In this document: positions 13,087-28,300 of the stretch, one piece after another
Layout: each line of letters starts with the position of its first letter
Position numbering within the stretch: the first letter of the stretch is position 1
Assembly (NCBI RefSeq): GCF_042242105.1
Contig: NC_092013.1
Coordinates: forward strand, 18,902,618 to 18,966,617
Direction of reading: 5' to 3'
DNA from: Pempheris klunzingeri
Lineage: Eukaryota > Chordata > Actinopteri > Acropomatiformes > Pempheridae
Length of the DNA: 64,000 bases
Notes under the pieces: model-generated
What the model was told of the DNA's origin: nothing
Database searches by the model: none
The model's input: the letters and a program-made list of their open reading frames with translations, nothing else
Translations under genes and position numbers: made by a program

Positions 13087-13094
13087 TATAAATA
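13087..13094 (+). promoter_or_regulatory. tshb: TATA box of tshb
   Basis: TATAAATA, about 30 bases before the likely transcription start near 13117-13120. The presumed non-coding exon runs to a donor at 13161 (CAACAG followed by GTGACT). The next exon begins at 13272 after CTCATGCAG and carries the ATG at 13309. A strong TATA box and a short untranslated first exon are typical of pituitary glycoprotein hormone beta genes. Confidence 0.7.
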
Positions 13095-13308
13095 CTGTTG
13101 AGCAGGGATGTTCAGACCTACAGAATCATCAGGCCTGCAGGCGACGGCAACTCCGCAACAGGTGACTCACACATGCAGAAGGGAAACGAATCACATTTAA
13201 GATACCAAACTTTTGATTCTCTCTGTCATCTGGTTGTCAGTTTGTCTCTCCATCTTTTCCCTCTCATGCAGGTCCCGAATCAGTTGGAAAGAAAATAAAT
13301 AACGTAAG

Positions 13309-14254
13309 ATGGAGACTGCAGTGTTCAGCTGCTGGCTCCTTTTTCTGCTGTTCAGCCCGGCCGTTCCCATGTGTCTGCCCACTGACTTCACCCTGTACGT
13401 GGAGAGGCCGGAGTGTGACTACTGTGTGGCCATCAACACGACCATCTGCATGGGATTTTGCTACTCGAGGGTAAATATGTTCTGTTTGTGAAAGAGTAGA
13501 TTGTCATTGATTTCTCCCAGTGGAAAAAAAAAGACAAAAAAAGAAATGATTCTCAAGTATGATTGACTGGAGTATGTGAATTAACTTTTTATACTATATT
13601 TCAATTTTATCATAACCAAAGTGATAAACAGTGTAAATAGAAAAGTTTTGATTTAGTTTTAGACTTTGTTTAAATATGTAAAATCATGGACTCATCCTCT
13701 GAATTAAAAACTATGTTCATTCAAATCTTAAGATTTACATTGAAATTCGTTTTGGGTCTTTACATTAAAAATCATTATCTCTAACATGAGGTTTGACTAA
13801 TCTAACCAGATTTTTTTAGTGAGCTTAAAACTGTAAAAGAGTGACTCGTTTTGAATAACAGCAAACCTTAGTCCTCATGTCAGCGTGCATCTTTTCAGTA
13901 TCATCCCATGAGTACAACATAAAGCACATTTATTCAAAGGTTGTGTTCACTCGTGTGTGTGTGTGTGGTGAGCAGGACAGCAACATGAGGGATATACTCG
14001 GCACACGTTTCCTCATCCAGAGAGGATGCACCTATGACAAGGTGGAATACCGCACAGCCCTGCTGCCCGGCTGTCCCATCGACGGCGACCCCGTGTTCAC
14101 CTACCCTGTGGCGCTCAGCTGCCACTGTGGCTCCTGCAGGACCGACAGCGATGAGTGCGCACACAGGGCCAGCGTGGACGGGGCCAGGTGCACCAAACCA
14201 GTCAGGCGTCTCTACCCGTACCCTGACCAGAGCAACTACATGATCCCTTTCTGA
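13309..14254 (+). CDS. tshb: Thyroid-stimulating hormone beta subunit
   Basis: Two coding exons, 13309-13470 and 13976-14254, give 146 aa. Residues 1-20 are a hydrophobic signal peptide. The mature chain has 12 cysteines, the full set for the glycoprotein hormone beta cystine knot. It includes CMGFC, the fish thyrotropin version of the CAGYC motif, the N-glycosylation site NTT just before it, and PVALSCHCGSC in the C-terminal half. The intron falls directly after CYSR, the conserved position in this family. TYPVALSC and RCTKPVRRLYPYPDQSNY fit TSH beta rather than FSH or LH beta. It pairs with the common alpha subunit (encoded elsewhere), is secreted by pituitary thyrotropes and activates the TSH receptor on thyroid follicles. 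Adjacency to sycp1 and tspan2 supports the identification. The reading frame open upstream of 13976 is intron and should not be taken as coding. Confidence 0.97.
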
Positions 14255-14536
14255 TTCTGCTGTTGTTACCCTTCTCAGCATGTGTGGGTTTTTTAAAAAT
14301 TACCGAGCTCAAATCGCATGATCCATGATTGTTTAGAGAAGAAACAAACATCATCCTTTAGCTTGTGATAGATTCAGTGATAATCTGCACTGTCTGTACT
14401 GTAAGCAATATGACCAGCCTGTTCTATTGTCCCTTTGTTGCTCAACGTGTCTGTGATGCAGCTCTGATTTCAGTTTACAGTGGGGGGGGGTCCTACTGGG
14501 TATGTTTGTCAGCTTCATTATTTATCCTCCTGTACA

Positions 14537-14539
<3 letters not shown>

Positions 14540-14582
<43 letters not shown>
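14540..14582. repeat. (TG)n microsatellite in tshb 3' UTR
   Basis: About 21 TG units between the tshb stop codon and its likely poly(A) signal, so probably transcribed. A shorter TG run ends just before the acceptor of tshb coding exon 2 (about 13953-13966). Confidence 0.95.
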
Positions 14583-14583
<1 letters not shown>

Positions 14584-14626
14584 CTGATTATGTTTACACT
14601 GAAAGAGAGACTCTGAATGCAACCAA

Positions 14627-14632
14627 ATTAAA
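14627..14632 (+). terminator. tshb: Likely poly(A) signal of tshb
   Basis: ATTAAA, the commonest variant poly(A) hexamer, about 370 bases after the tshb stop codon. No canonical AATAAA is seen earlier in the 3' region. Confidence 0.5.
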
Positions 14633-16026
14633 GCCGAAGCCTCTAAATAGCTCTCTGACTGAGCTGTGCTTGACTTAATCACATCCTGTGCCGGCCCGTA
14701 GCTTTCTGTTTACAACATAACAAACACGAGGCCATGACGCTCCACAATGTCACCTCATGATTCTATATTTGCCTCCGCAGTCATTCTGGAAGGCACATGA
14801 TTGTTGACACACCTCTTCTTATTAAATGGATTATCACTGGGGATTTTGAACCACAAAGATCAGGCCCAGCGCACACAAAAGATTCACCAAACGCTAAATT
14901 TACCGTGTGAGTTTATTAACTCTTGAGCTGCTTTGTCTCATCTCAAATAGAGCTTGTGTGTCTACAGTAGTTTCCCATTCACACGGGGGATTTCAGCAGA
15001 CAGCTGGAGCTTATTAATAGCTCAGCAGTCCAGTGGGAGAATGTGAAATAAGCCCATCATGTGGATCTTTGTGACATTGCTCCCTCATTGCCGTATTTTA
15101 TATTTTGTCGCTTCTGTATGTTTCAGCGTTCATCCGTCGGTGACCATTTCTATATTAAAGTTTCTGTGCTCATGAAAAAGTCTCAGACAGTTATTGTCTG
15201 TAACTTATTTGCTGTTCCTGCAGCTCTGATCTGCAGTACTCCCCATATGAAGTTATGCCTCTGTGCCACTGATGCCTAACACGATTAACAAAACTAAGGC
15301 ACCTTGAAGCGACCTTGAGGGGACGGCTGTTTGGGGCAGAAGTGGAACAAACTAGATGACGTAACGGGGGGGGGGACGTATGGACAGAAAACCGGTTTGT
15401 AAAATGGTGAATCACTGTAAACACAAGGAGGCTTGTACAACTTCTGACAACCCGACACCCTGTTTAACCTTGGCAACAGTCAGCTGACAAAAAACTTTGA
15501 CTATTATATCCCCCTTATTGTCCATTGTTTGTGTCTTTCTTCTGTACTACCTCTTTTCCTACGTGTTAAATGATTAAAACTGTCTTACTCTTATACTTGT
15601 TCATACATTCAGTATGTAGTACAGTCATATTTTGCATAATTGTTACACAATAGATTTTATTTTTCACGTTATGAATGTCCTGAGTAGAAATCATTACATG
15701 GTGGCTTTAGTCATAAATCCACAAAATGCAGGGTTGATAATACTGTATACTTTACACTAAAAGCTGACCTAAAATGACTCGAAAACCATCTGACCAATAT
15801 GGCACAATAGTTTGAATTGCCCAGCTGAAATTCCCTGTGTGGTGGTGTTTTGAAAACCCTAATACCCTAATGGATAAAGCAGTGGATGAAATGGAATTTG
15901 CTTCCATCAGCACTCCATGAGAAGCAGCTATGTGGACCACATGCCGACCACTCATGTCATTCAGACAAACCGTACACTTTTGTTTGTGTTGTGTTTACTG
16001 AACTAGAAAATATGTGAGAAATGTTT

Positions 16027-16200
16027 TAGCCATGCTGGCGGCTCCAGGGATGGCAGCGTCGACGTGTCGGCTGGTGGTCCATCTGCCCCAAATAGCTCAG
16101 CAGCTATTGGACAGATTTACATTTAATGTGGCGCAAAGATTCATGGTCCCCGGAGGATGAATCTGACAGCCTTTGGTGTTTCAGTTTGCCGTTATTGCTA
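16027..16200. repeat. Dispersed repeat, family with 'TTCATGGTCCCC..GAGGATGAATC' core
   Basis: Contains CAGCAGCTATTGGACAGATT and TTCATGGTCCCCGGAGGATG followed by a 'cctttggtg' stretch. The same core recurs near 34710-34750, and related sequence near 60780-60880. This is an old, high-copy teleost repeat, probably a non-autonomous transposon remnant; I do not assign a superfamily. Confidence 0.7.
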
Positions 16201-17189
16201 GATTACACATGCACAGGGGAAGATGGAGAGAGACCGTTAAAGACAAAAGTGAAATGTTTGCCACTTTCACATTAACACATACAGTAGTTCTGATTTTAGC
16301 ATTGTTTTAATAATAAAACCCAAAGAGCATACACACCCATACTGTAAATGTTGTTTAGTATCAGTGACTTTTCTAATGCACAGAATATAGTTTTATATCA
16401 TACAGACAAAACAGACTGTCTGTCCTCACTAGTCCTTTTGGTGTTAACAAGGCTTGTAGTGAATGTCAGTCCGATCCCTGATTATCTGATTCTTGATTTG
16501 ACTGTATCTCTTCAAAGAAAACCGGATGACTACATGTCTGCCAGTCTGCATTTAAAAGATTCTGATCAAACTAACCCACTTAGATATGAATGGAACAGAA
16601 TGGTTATGAAACTATGCAATGCTGCTTGTGCCAAAGCTGCATACTTGGCTTACAAATCATACATATTCATACCTTTTCAGCGTGAGTCATGTATGAGCAG
16701 TAAATGACAGGTTCATGATGCTTTTGTATGTGCCTGTACCTTTAAAACCAACATCTCAGACAAGCCGCTTTATATGCTACCAAGAGGCCTCTTGTTTTTG
16801 GCAACCACCGTGTAGTTTTGCATAATGTAACCAAAACTACCCACTGTGAGTTCCTGAAATCGAAACCTTTTCAGTGGAATTTACCAGATGGTCTGTCTGA
16901 ACTCAGGAAACATCAGCTTCAGTAATTCATTAGACTGTTGTTCCTGATTCAATCCAGACAAGAGACGTGTCGTGCTAGCCTCATCCTAACCACATCAGTA
17001 CTTCCCATTTATTTCCCTAAGATGAATTCACAGGAATCTTCTCCAGTAAAACCTGCTCCGTACACACACAGTTGTGCACAATCCCGCCTGTGAGTTCAGC
17101 ATTTCCAAATAATGAGGGACACCTCAACAGTGGGTGATGGGAGACAAGTGAAACCCTGCAGCTACCCCACCCACATTTGTCCTGCTGAT

Positions 17190-17410
17190 GGTGGAAGAAG
17201 TATTCAGATACTTTGCTTACATAAAAGTATTAATACCACTTATTTAAAGACACTCATGGTTATTTAAAAATATATATTACACAATCTCATTATTTTAACC
17301 AATGCATTATGGTGTAAGCTGCATTTTAATGTTATAACAAATGAAGAAGGAGCTAATTGTAACTATGTGGCATGCTGCTGTAAATAAGCTTTAATTTTAT
17401 GAACTGATGT
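17190..17410 (+). repeat. Dispersed MITE-like repeat, partial copy
   Basis: Begins GGTGGAAGAAGTATTCAGAT, then TTGCTTACATAAAAGTATTAATACC, and later GTAAGCTGCATTTTAATGTT and AGGAGCTAATTGTAACTA. It matches the widespread teleost element built on 'acttaagtaaaagtac' and ending 'ctttccaccact'. Further copies lie at about 28570-29005, 43080-43240, 44975-45485 and 47030-47515. Confidence 0.75.
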
Positions 17411-17880
17411 AGTTGTAGTTGAGTGGGATGTGTAAAGTGAACACAGTGGTAACTATTCAGTAGAGTTTAGTACAGTGGTGTACTTAGTAACTTTCCACAA
17501 CCAGGACCAGCCTTAATGCACCTGAATAGAGAGAAACAGATTGATGTCCTCACACTAGTAGAGCCAGCAGCTTAACACAGTGAACCTAATGCCATTATGA
17601 TCTTAGCCCATAAAGACTAACAATGGGATCTTAACCCTTATCCCCTTTTTGGGAAACCCTGTCCTGCCTTCCTCACCGACATTATGCTAATCTCTCACAG
17701 AGTGTGTCAGAAGAAGCGTTGGTAATTATATTCTTTAACTTTCAACCATATAATCAAATGTTGTAGTCAGACAAAGGTTTCTTTCATCTGACACCCTCGG
17801 CCGTCTTTGTAACTGCCTGGTGGGGCAGTTTGATTGATCGGTCTATCTACCAATAAAGTGAGGGGGGAGGTAAACATTAG

Positions 17881-17960
17881 CCAATCAGCACCGAGTATGT
17901 GATGTAGTCAAGCGGTGATTGGCTGTCATTCAATGGCAGTGTAACCACGCCCACGCCCCG
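17881..17960 (+). promoter_or_regulatory. Proximal promoter of the glutamate carrier
   Basis: CCAATCAG at 17881-17888, the inverted CCAAT box TGATTGG at 17916-17922 and the GC/KLF-type box CCACGCCCACGCCCCG at 17945-17960 lie just upstream of a likely non-coding exon ending at the donor at 18086. This CCAAT plus GC-box, TATA-less layout is usual for housekeeping mitochondrial carrier genes. Confidence 0.6.
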
Positions 17961-18564
17961 TTTTGGGTCTCAATGGAAATTTCCAGTCCGCGCTGCTCAT
18001 TGCTACACTAGCGGCAGACACCGGCACAGCGGACACCAACGCCTTCAAACACTCGTAAAGAAAAATAAAACACAAGACAATCTTTTGGTGAGTAAACTGT
18101 TTTAATTCACGTGTAAATGACTTAAGCCTTTAAAGGTAAGCCTTTAAAGTTGTTCTCGTAGCCGGCTAGGTCGCTTCTAGGGAGGGTTTTGTTCTGAATG
18201 GGTGTCTCAGCTAATGCCGCCTGCTAACCAAACGTTAACCGACCGTTAACTAATGCATTAAACTGATAATAACTCCTTTTAACCATTTTATGATTCCGCT
18301 GTATCCTGATAGGAAACTGTTTTGCAATAATTTAACTACCCTCAATCTTCTGCAGTGGAAGATACTTGATTAATGTATCAATTGAGAAGCTAGATGTGAA
18401 AAAGAAAAGTCATATCTGAACACGAAACAGAGGCTCTGTGTGATTAATTTGCATTGACGTTACCTCTTAAAACTCGACAAAATCAGTCAAAAGTTTTTCC
18501 TCATAAATTCAGCTGTTGTAGTAGATAAGCAGTAAAAATGTATGGAAGGCGGGCATGCCCATAC

Positions 18565-18640
18565 ATGGTGTTCCGGTATGCGAGGCCACGCCCCCCGGGT
18601 TGTACTCCTGCTGTATGTCCTACGTCACGGTCACATGACT
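18565..18640 (+). promoter_or_regulatory. Possible second promoter of the glutamate carrier
   Basis: A short CpG-bearing stretch holds CCACGCCCCCCGGG near 18586, the CRE-like TACGTCAC at 18621-18628 and the E-box palindrome GTCACATGAC at 18630-18639. It lies within the intron between the exon ending at 18086 and the acceptor at 18764. A transcript starting here could read straight into the coding exon. This is inferred from motifs alone. Confidence 0.35.
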
Positions 18641-18837
18641 GTGAGGCGGCTAGATAAGCCGGAGCCTCTGGTGGAGGTTAATCTCTGTGTACATAACCTC
18701 TGAGGACTGAGAGACCTGCCCACGCACTCTGTGTTTGGTAACCCATCGTGCTTTCTCTGTCCAGGACTCTGTGCATTGGTTTGACTGAAGAACACTCGGT
18801 TTATACTTCTATCTTCGCCTATTTCTTCAAAGTCATC

Positions 18838-22470
<3,633 letters not shown>

Positions 22471-23489
22471 GAGCGTATCTGCTGGCCGGCTACGCACAGG
22501 ACCTTCTGAGCGTTGATGGTGGAACAACTGGCAGCTAAATAGCATCAGTTTACAGCAGAACAAATCATCACAAGTCTTGTCTGACTAAGTCAGAAAGGCT
22601 TCAGAGTGTTGAGACCTGTGATTTCATCTCCGGTGTGGTCTGACGGCTGTGTTGCACTTAAACACTTTTGTGACTTATTCAGTATGCGATGGCCAATGTT
22701 TGCACTTGAAGCTGTTAGCCTTACTGGGCTGGGGGACTCAGAGTTGCAGTGTTATTCTTTCTTTGTCCCCGAGACAGTCCTGTTGTGTTTCCCTCTGTGA
22801 GGGAGGGGAGCTCACTCCATCAAAGAGACAGACATATTTTTCTGTTTTCTCACATATAATTTTGTATGTGTATACTAGTTTTATTTTGAAATGCTGAAAT
22901 GCAACATTTTGCAGTACTTTGGTGTTTTGTACGTTTTTCTTCTTTTTCCATTACTGTCTTGTGTTAAAGCCTTCCAGTTGGAACAAAGACATCATATGGG
23001 AGATACACAGGGCCCAATTTACACAATTTATTGCAAAGGGATCTTTTTGTATTTTTTATACATATATTTTCAGCAATAACAGTGAGTGTACATGTTTAAT
23101 TTGACTGATCATGAACCTTCCTACTGATGTGGGACCATATACTTTTGCCAAATCATAAGCAGTGTCCTGTGATATACTTGAGATTAACCCTACAGTTGTT
23201 TAGTAGTCTGTGACCTGCAGTCGTTTGTATCTTAATATCTGCAAAAACTTGAGATGCATTCATGCACATTATATATATATATGTATGTGTTTGTCCACAT
23301 AGCCTAAGTTTCGACATTTCAATATGCATCTGTTCAAATGACGCTCAAAACAATATCATTGGTTTATGCCATAACAGAGCAAAATTGACATTTCTGTGAA
23401 GGAACAAGGCTGTTGGCTGAAAAGCATTACTACTGTGATCATGTGAGAGATGACTGTTACCTTTTTTTTTTGAGTTTGTTCATACCGTA

Positions 23490-23495
23490 AATAAA
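23490..23495 (+). terminator. Likely poly(A) signal of the glutamate carrier
   Basis: AATAAA about 1.0 kb after the stop codon. A second AATAAA at about 23926, in the sequence GGGATCAATAAAGCACATC, belongs to a repeat-like tail and is the alternative. Confidence 0.45.
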
Positions 23496-24291
23496 CATTA
23501 ACATTTGCAACACACTTGTTCTCCATGAGTCGATTGACTTTGTGGCTTAACAAGAGCCATGTAGGGAAACCAGTTTGCTGCATGAAGAGTTTCCTTTTTT
23601 AAACAAGTACAGTATCTGCTAAATGTTGCTGCTGGTAAAGGTGGAGCTCACTTATTTTACAAGGTAGCGGGTAGTGTGGCGGACTTTTAAAAGTCGTCTC
23701 TTAACCTTTAATAATACATAATTTATTTGATTATATTTTGTACTAATCAACCTGCAGGACTACAAGTCACTGAGACAAATGTCACTGACATCAACATTGT
23801 GCTCTAAGTTTGGTAACAACAATCTGAATAAATTACAGGTTAACAAACGCATATTGAGACTGAAGTCATTGTAGTGTTTTTTTATTTATGCTGCTGTAAT
23901 GATACAATTTCCCAGTTTGGGATCAATAAAGCACATCTATCTATCTTGAAGGTAAAAAACATTCCCAACACAAAGTCCACTTGATGTTTCCAAAGCTCGT
24001 GCGCACATCCTCCAGTCAGTGCGATGATCCAACAGGCCTGAGCCTGTAGTTTCTATGTAACCATTACTTAATTCTGGTTTAGCATTGCGCTGCCGTTCTG
24101 GATGGCCGCCATTTCTTGAGAAGACGCAACTCTGTTGTGTTCAGGAACTTCACCGACCACAAAAGATTTACATTCATGAGCCACCGGCCCTCTCACTCTG
24201 ACACCTTACAGGAAGCGCGCTTGTGACTCAGTTAGAGGCGGGAAACAGAAAACAGACACATCACACACTGATAAAAGCACCCAATGAATGA

Positions 24292-24297
24292 TTTATT
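24292..24297 (-). terminator. tspan2: Likely poly(A) signal of tspan2
   Basis: Read on the minus strand this is AATAAA (TTTATT on plus), about 1.05 kb downstream of the tspan2 stop codon, at the edge of a short ATT repeat. It would give a 3' UTR of about 1 kb. Confidence 0.4.
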
Positions 24298-25311
24298 ATT
24301 ATTATTATTATGGTTGACACTATAACATAAACTATATTATTCTATAATTCACATCTTATTGGCACACCAACAAAATTTACATCCAAAATAATTCACACAG
24401 AATGCATACTAGCTCACGGTTACAGTTCACACATGCTCCAGAGGAGCTCAGGACGTAGTGTTACTCAGGATGACCTTCTAGATGAACGTGGTGATTCACA
24501 GAGTGGCAGTTTGTCATCAGACCGTTCCTAACCCTTTGGGTTGATATCATGTCTACACTTCCTCTATTGTGCTTCAGAGTAGAAATACTTGAGAGTGGCG
24601 GCTGGGAGCAAACACAGTCGTTATACAGCCTACGTATTCAAATCACAAGGAAGAGGCAAACAGTACAGTAGCTTGAGGCTTGTGACTAAATATAGGCACA
24701 TAATGGAAATTGACTCTGCAAAGGTAGACTAGTCTTCAAAACATTTAAGCACACAAAGTATGATTGGCATATGGCCTATAAATTACATAAAAAGGGCTAG
24801 AAAGGGCTGATACATAATGTTAAGTGCATAAAATAGGGATCCATATTTACAGCAATACTCCTCGGTCACAACATTCCTGTGTCAGAAAGGCTTCACGTAC
24901 TGTGTGTTGTAGCTACAGTGCAGCGCTGAAACCTCTGCGGAGCGCCGGCTATGAAACAAAAAGATGTTAAAAACCGAGGAATGTCACAGAGTTGTGCCAA
25001 GAGCGGAGCGTGTGTTAAGGAAAAGAACAGAGAGATAAATTTTCAGTGCTGGTGGAGCTGGGAAGAAGGTGTGAGGGAAACGATCCAGCGCATCGTGTTG
25101 AATTTGGCCCGTGGACAATGGACGTATTGTGCTCTCTCTTTATGATATTCAGTGAAATTCCCCACCAGATCGCTCTGAACTGTGAGAAATGACATGGAAA
25201 TGTGACTTTGGTGCTTCCCTCCTCACGCAGATGGGTTGATTATGAGGGGACCAGTGTGAGCGTGTGGTGGCCTGGCTGGTGGGGGGTGGGGAGTTTGGGG
25301 CAGGTGGAAAT

Positions 25312-25330
25312 GGGGAGGGGGGGGGGGTCA
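25312..25330. repeat. Poly-G tract beside the tspan2 stop codon
   Basis: A G-rich run just downstream, in gene orientation, of the last tspan2 exon, read as poly-C in the mRNA 3' UTR. Such runs are prone to sequencing and assembly error. Confidence 0.8.
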
Positions 25331-25339
25331 ACTCACCAT

Positions 25340-28300
25340 CTATATAACCTCCCTGTTGTTCCTGATGGCACAACACAGAACCATACTGAAGATCATTCCT
25401 ATGATCTGAAATCAGACACATTTAGGGGGCACATTAGAACATTTTTGGAGCTTCACAACCTAATCACCACCAATCTAAATCACTATTTAGAGTTTCATAA
25501 AGTCTTGTAAATCCTCACCATTACTCCTGCGACGCCGATCCCAATGTATCCAATAATGTGCAGCTTTTCATCGAAGAAGTTTGTTATTGCAGTGAGGCAG
25601 TCCTAAAAACAATGATAAATAGTTCATCTCATGTGCACAGGTCCCGCTGTGAATCTCTTACGTGAAGAGATTAAAACAGCGCTACACTGCCGGCGTGTGG
25701 CTAAAACGTGTCATAGCAGACGTGAGGGTTTTTACCTGGGTGTCCTCCACAGCCTCTGCACAAAGCGCGTTGGACACATCTGATGTGGAACCTCCGCAAC
25801 AGTTCAGCTGTGAATTGATGAAGTACAACTGTGATTAACTGACAAACATGTGAAGGAAAGAAATGAACGCCGGCTGAGTTTTACTCACAGTTTTGTGGTA
25901 AATCAACGCTATAGCTGTGGCATTAGAATTGGAGATGTCAGCGATGGAGCTGCTGTAAAACTTTTGGACTTCCTCAACAATCTATTATTAATAAAACAAA
26001 AAAAACAAAAAAATCAGTTACTTCCTGGATGTTTTTAGTGAATTTTTGATCTGATTAAAAACGAATTGATCACTTGGGTGTCGTACCTGTTCCTTGTTTA
26101 TGAATCCAAACACACCGGCGGCAATCTCTGCTCCAAAGATTATCAGAAGGCAAGCAAAGAACTGCGGAGCAGAGAAGAGGCCTGTTATTGCCCTCTAATG
26201 AGGGCGTCCTCATCGTTTCCTAATACTCAGAAGCTCAGTCGTGACCTCGGAAACAGCAGCTAATAATTTCCTCAACAGTTTCCTGGGAAAAAGTGAGTTA
26301 TTTGGCACAGTACTACATTGTCAGCTGATAAACTTCACATGGCTTTCACATGCTGTGCATTGATTAAAAGACTCTTGGTTAATGCCACTCAAACTCTATT
26401 TCCCTTACAATTAGTATTCATTTGCATACAGATCTTTCCAGGACACTTCATGAAAATTACAAGGGAACTATTTTGAAAATACAGACCTGTAAAAAATAAA
26501 GTGTTACAGTTTAAAAAGTCAGTATATCTTGGAAATACCAGTGAAGGAACATCCAAATGCAACAGCGGACTGAATGAATAACGACATGAGACGCAGCACT
26601 TTTGTGCAATTTAACTCACCGATGCAAGAAGACACTGAGACTCACGTACGGCCCCGAAACAGCCAAAGAACCCAACGATCATCATCAGCCCTCCTGCACC
26701 GAGAAGGATGTACACAGCTGAGGAGGGAGAAGACACATAAATTACCGTGTTGAATTGAAATAAATCAGGGAAACGTTGGAATTCATATCCTAAACAGGAG
26801 GCAATAATCTAATCACATTATGCTCAGATGTCAGATGACTGCAGTTCACAGCTTCGACTGAGGATGGCAGCACGATCCGTCGGCTTCCATGTCTTTGTTG
26901 AAGCACAGTTCATAACGGGGCCGTTGTTGTGTTTGACCACCGGAAGAAAAGTGTAGGTGGAAACTCCTCGAGTAGCCTAAAGTCTACGAATCGCCTCCCA
27001 CAATTCAGCGTGATTATCAGCCCACTCCTTCAATCCAGCCACTTGTGAATTTTACAGCTCTGAGTCGAGATGAAAGGGGTCTTAAACACAAAGAGATCTC
27101 TGACTCCTGCTCGGCTGACTGCTTAAAATAGTACGTCTTTGTCATTTAGCCTCGACTTGGTACATCATAGTGTGATAAATGAGTACATAATGTGTCAGAT
27201 TAGAATCTGCATATATGAACTGTGTCCCTGCGTAGTGATCATTGTGTCTAAATTACATGCATGAAGTTATAAATCTCCATAAAAATACTGGTTTAAAGTT
27301 GCATTAGTGCTTGTTGAGATAACCAGTAACTGAACATGATGAAAATGAATACCTGCAGTGGCGATGCGTCTGTGTCTGTCTCTGTAAGTGTGTTGAGCTA
27401 AACAAGATGCTGGACTCTGTTCTGCTGCAGGCAAGCTGCAAATAGCTGGAAATCCCACCCTTGTATACATGTCTCAGAGGCACAGCCAGACTCTGTGCAG
27501 TATCACAATCAGGTTAGAATTTAATCTGATGGAGCTGCACAGTCTATTGAGAACCAAGGCCTCCGGTTTTTCTTTTTTGATGTATTACTGTTATTCGCAG
27601 TTGCTCAGACTTTGTGCATTCGCAGTCCTGCGGGGTAAAACAATAAAGCAGATGCCATCTGTCTGGTCAAGAGGCAAATCAAATTTTCAGGGGTTTGGTT
27701 GCTGCAGAATTAGACTACATCCCCCACCATCCCAGCTCCCTGCGAGTCAGGATGTCATCACCTCCCCGGTCTACTCCCCTGCTCACTGCTGAGCCCTCTG
27801 CACAGTAACTATACACCAGAGCAGTCCCTGAGGTCCACGGTAAGGGCCTAATCAGTGACATAGACAGCAACCACTGCAGCAATTTAATTAATCCACATGG
27901 GGGGAAGGATGCAAGCTGTTGTTTTCCTACTGTTGAACAAAAAAAAAAAGATGAGGTGAATAGTTTGCTGGAAACCAGGGATACACTGCTTCAAAGCAGA
28001 GTGTTTTGGTTAGCAATGGAAAATATAATGAGCCAAGACACCTTCTACTGTATATACAAAGTGTCTCCACAGATCTTTGCTGGTGATGTTTCCCATCACT
28101 GAAACGCTGACTTTAAAATGCTTCTTTAACTGTTGTACTTCCTCTTAGTGAAACCGTTGATGTAGCCACCGACCGTGCTTCCTCTGAGTTAATGCAGGTG
28201 GCGTGGAGCTGGTAACGATACAGAACATGCGCGTAAACATCTCGCCGCCTTCTTAGATTTTTCTTCGTCTGTATCTTGTACGTGCACGTAATGGCTGTTT

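Larger units (their letters stand above)
14640..17870. other. Intergenic region between tshb and the glutamate carrier
   Basis: No coding exon recognised. It contains copies of two dispersed repeat families (16027-16200 and 17190-17410), homopolymer G runs near 15366, and otherwise AT-rich unique sequence. The 119-codon open frame at 16348-16707 has no recognisable domain and is treated as chance. Confidence 0.6.

Noticed and set aside
13877-13975. Alternative upstream start for tshb exon 2
   Set aside because: The open frame extends into the intron, but the true exon starts at the AG at 13975 and joins exon 13309-13470 at the family's conserved intron position.
13934-14281. 115-codon open frame on the minus strand over tshb
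   Set aside because: Antisense shadow of tshb coding exon 2.
16348-16707. 119-codon open frame on the plus strand
   Set aside because: AT-rich third positions, no recognisable motif, no promoter or splice sites around it.
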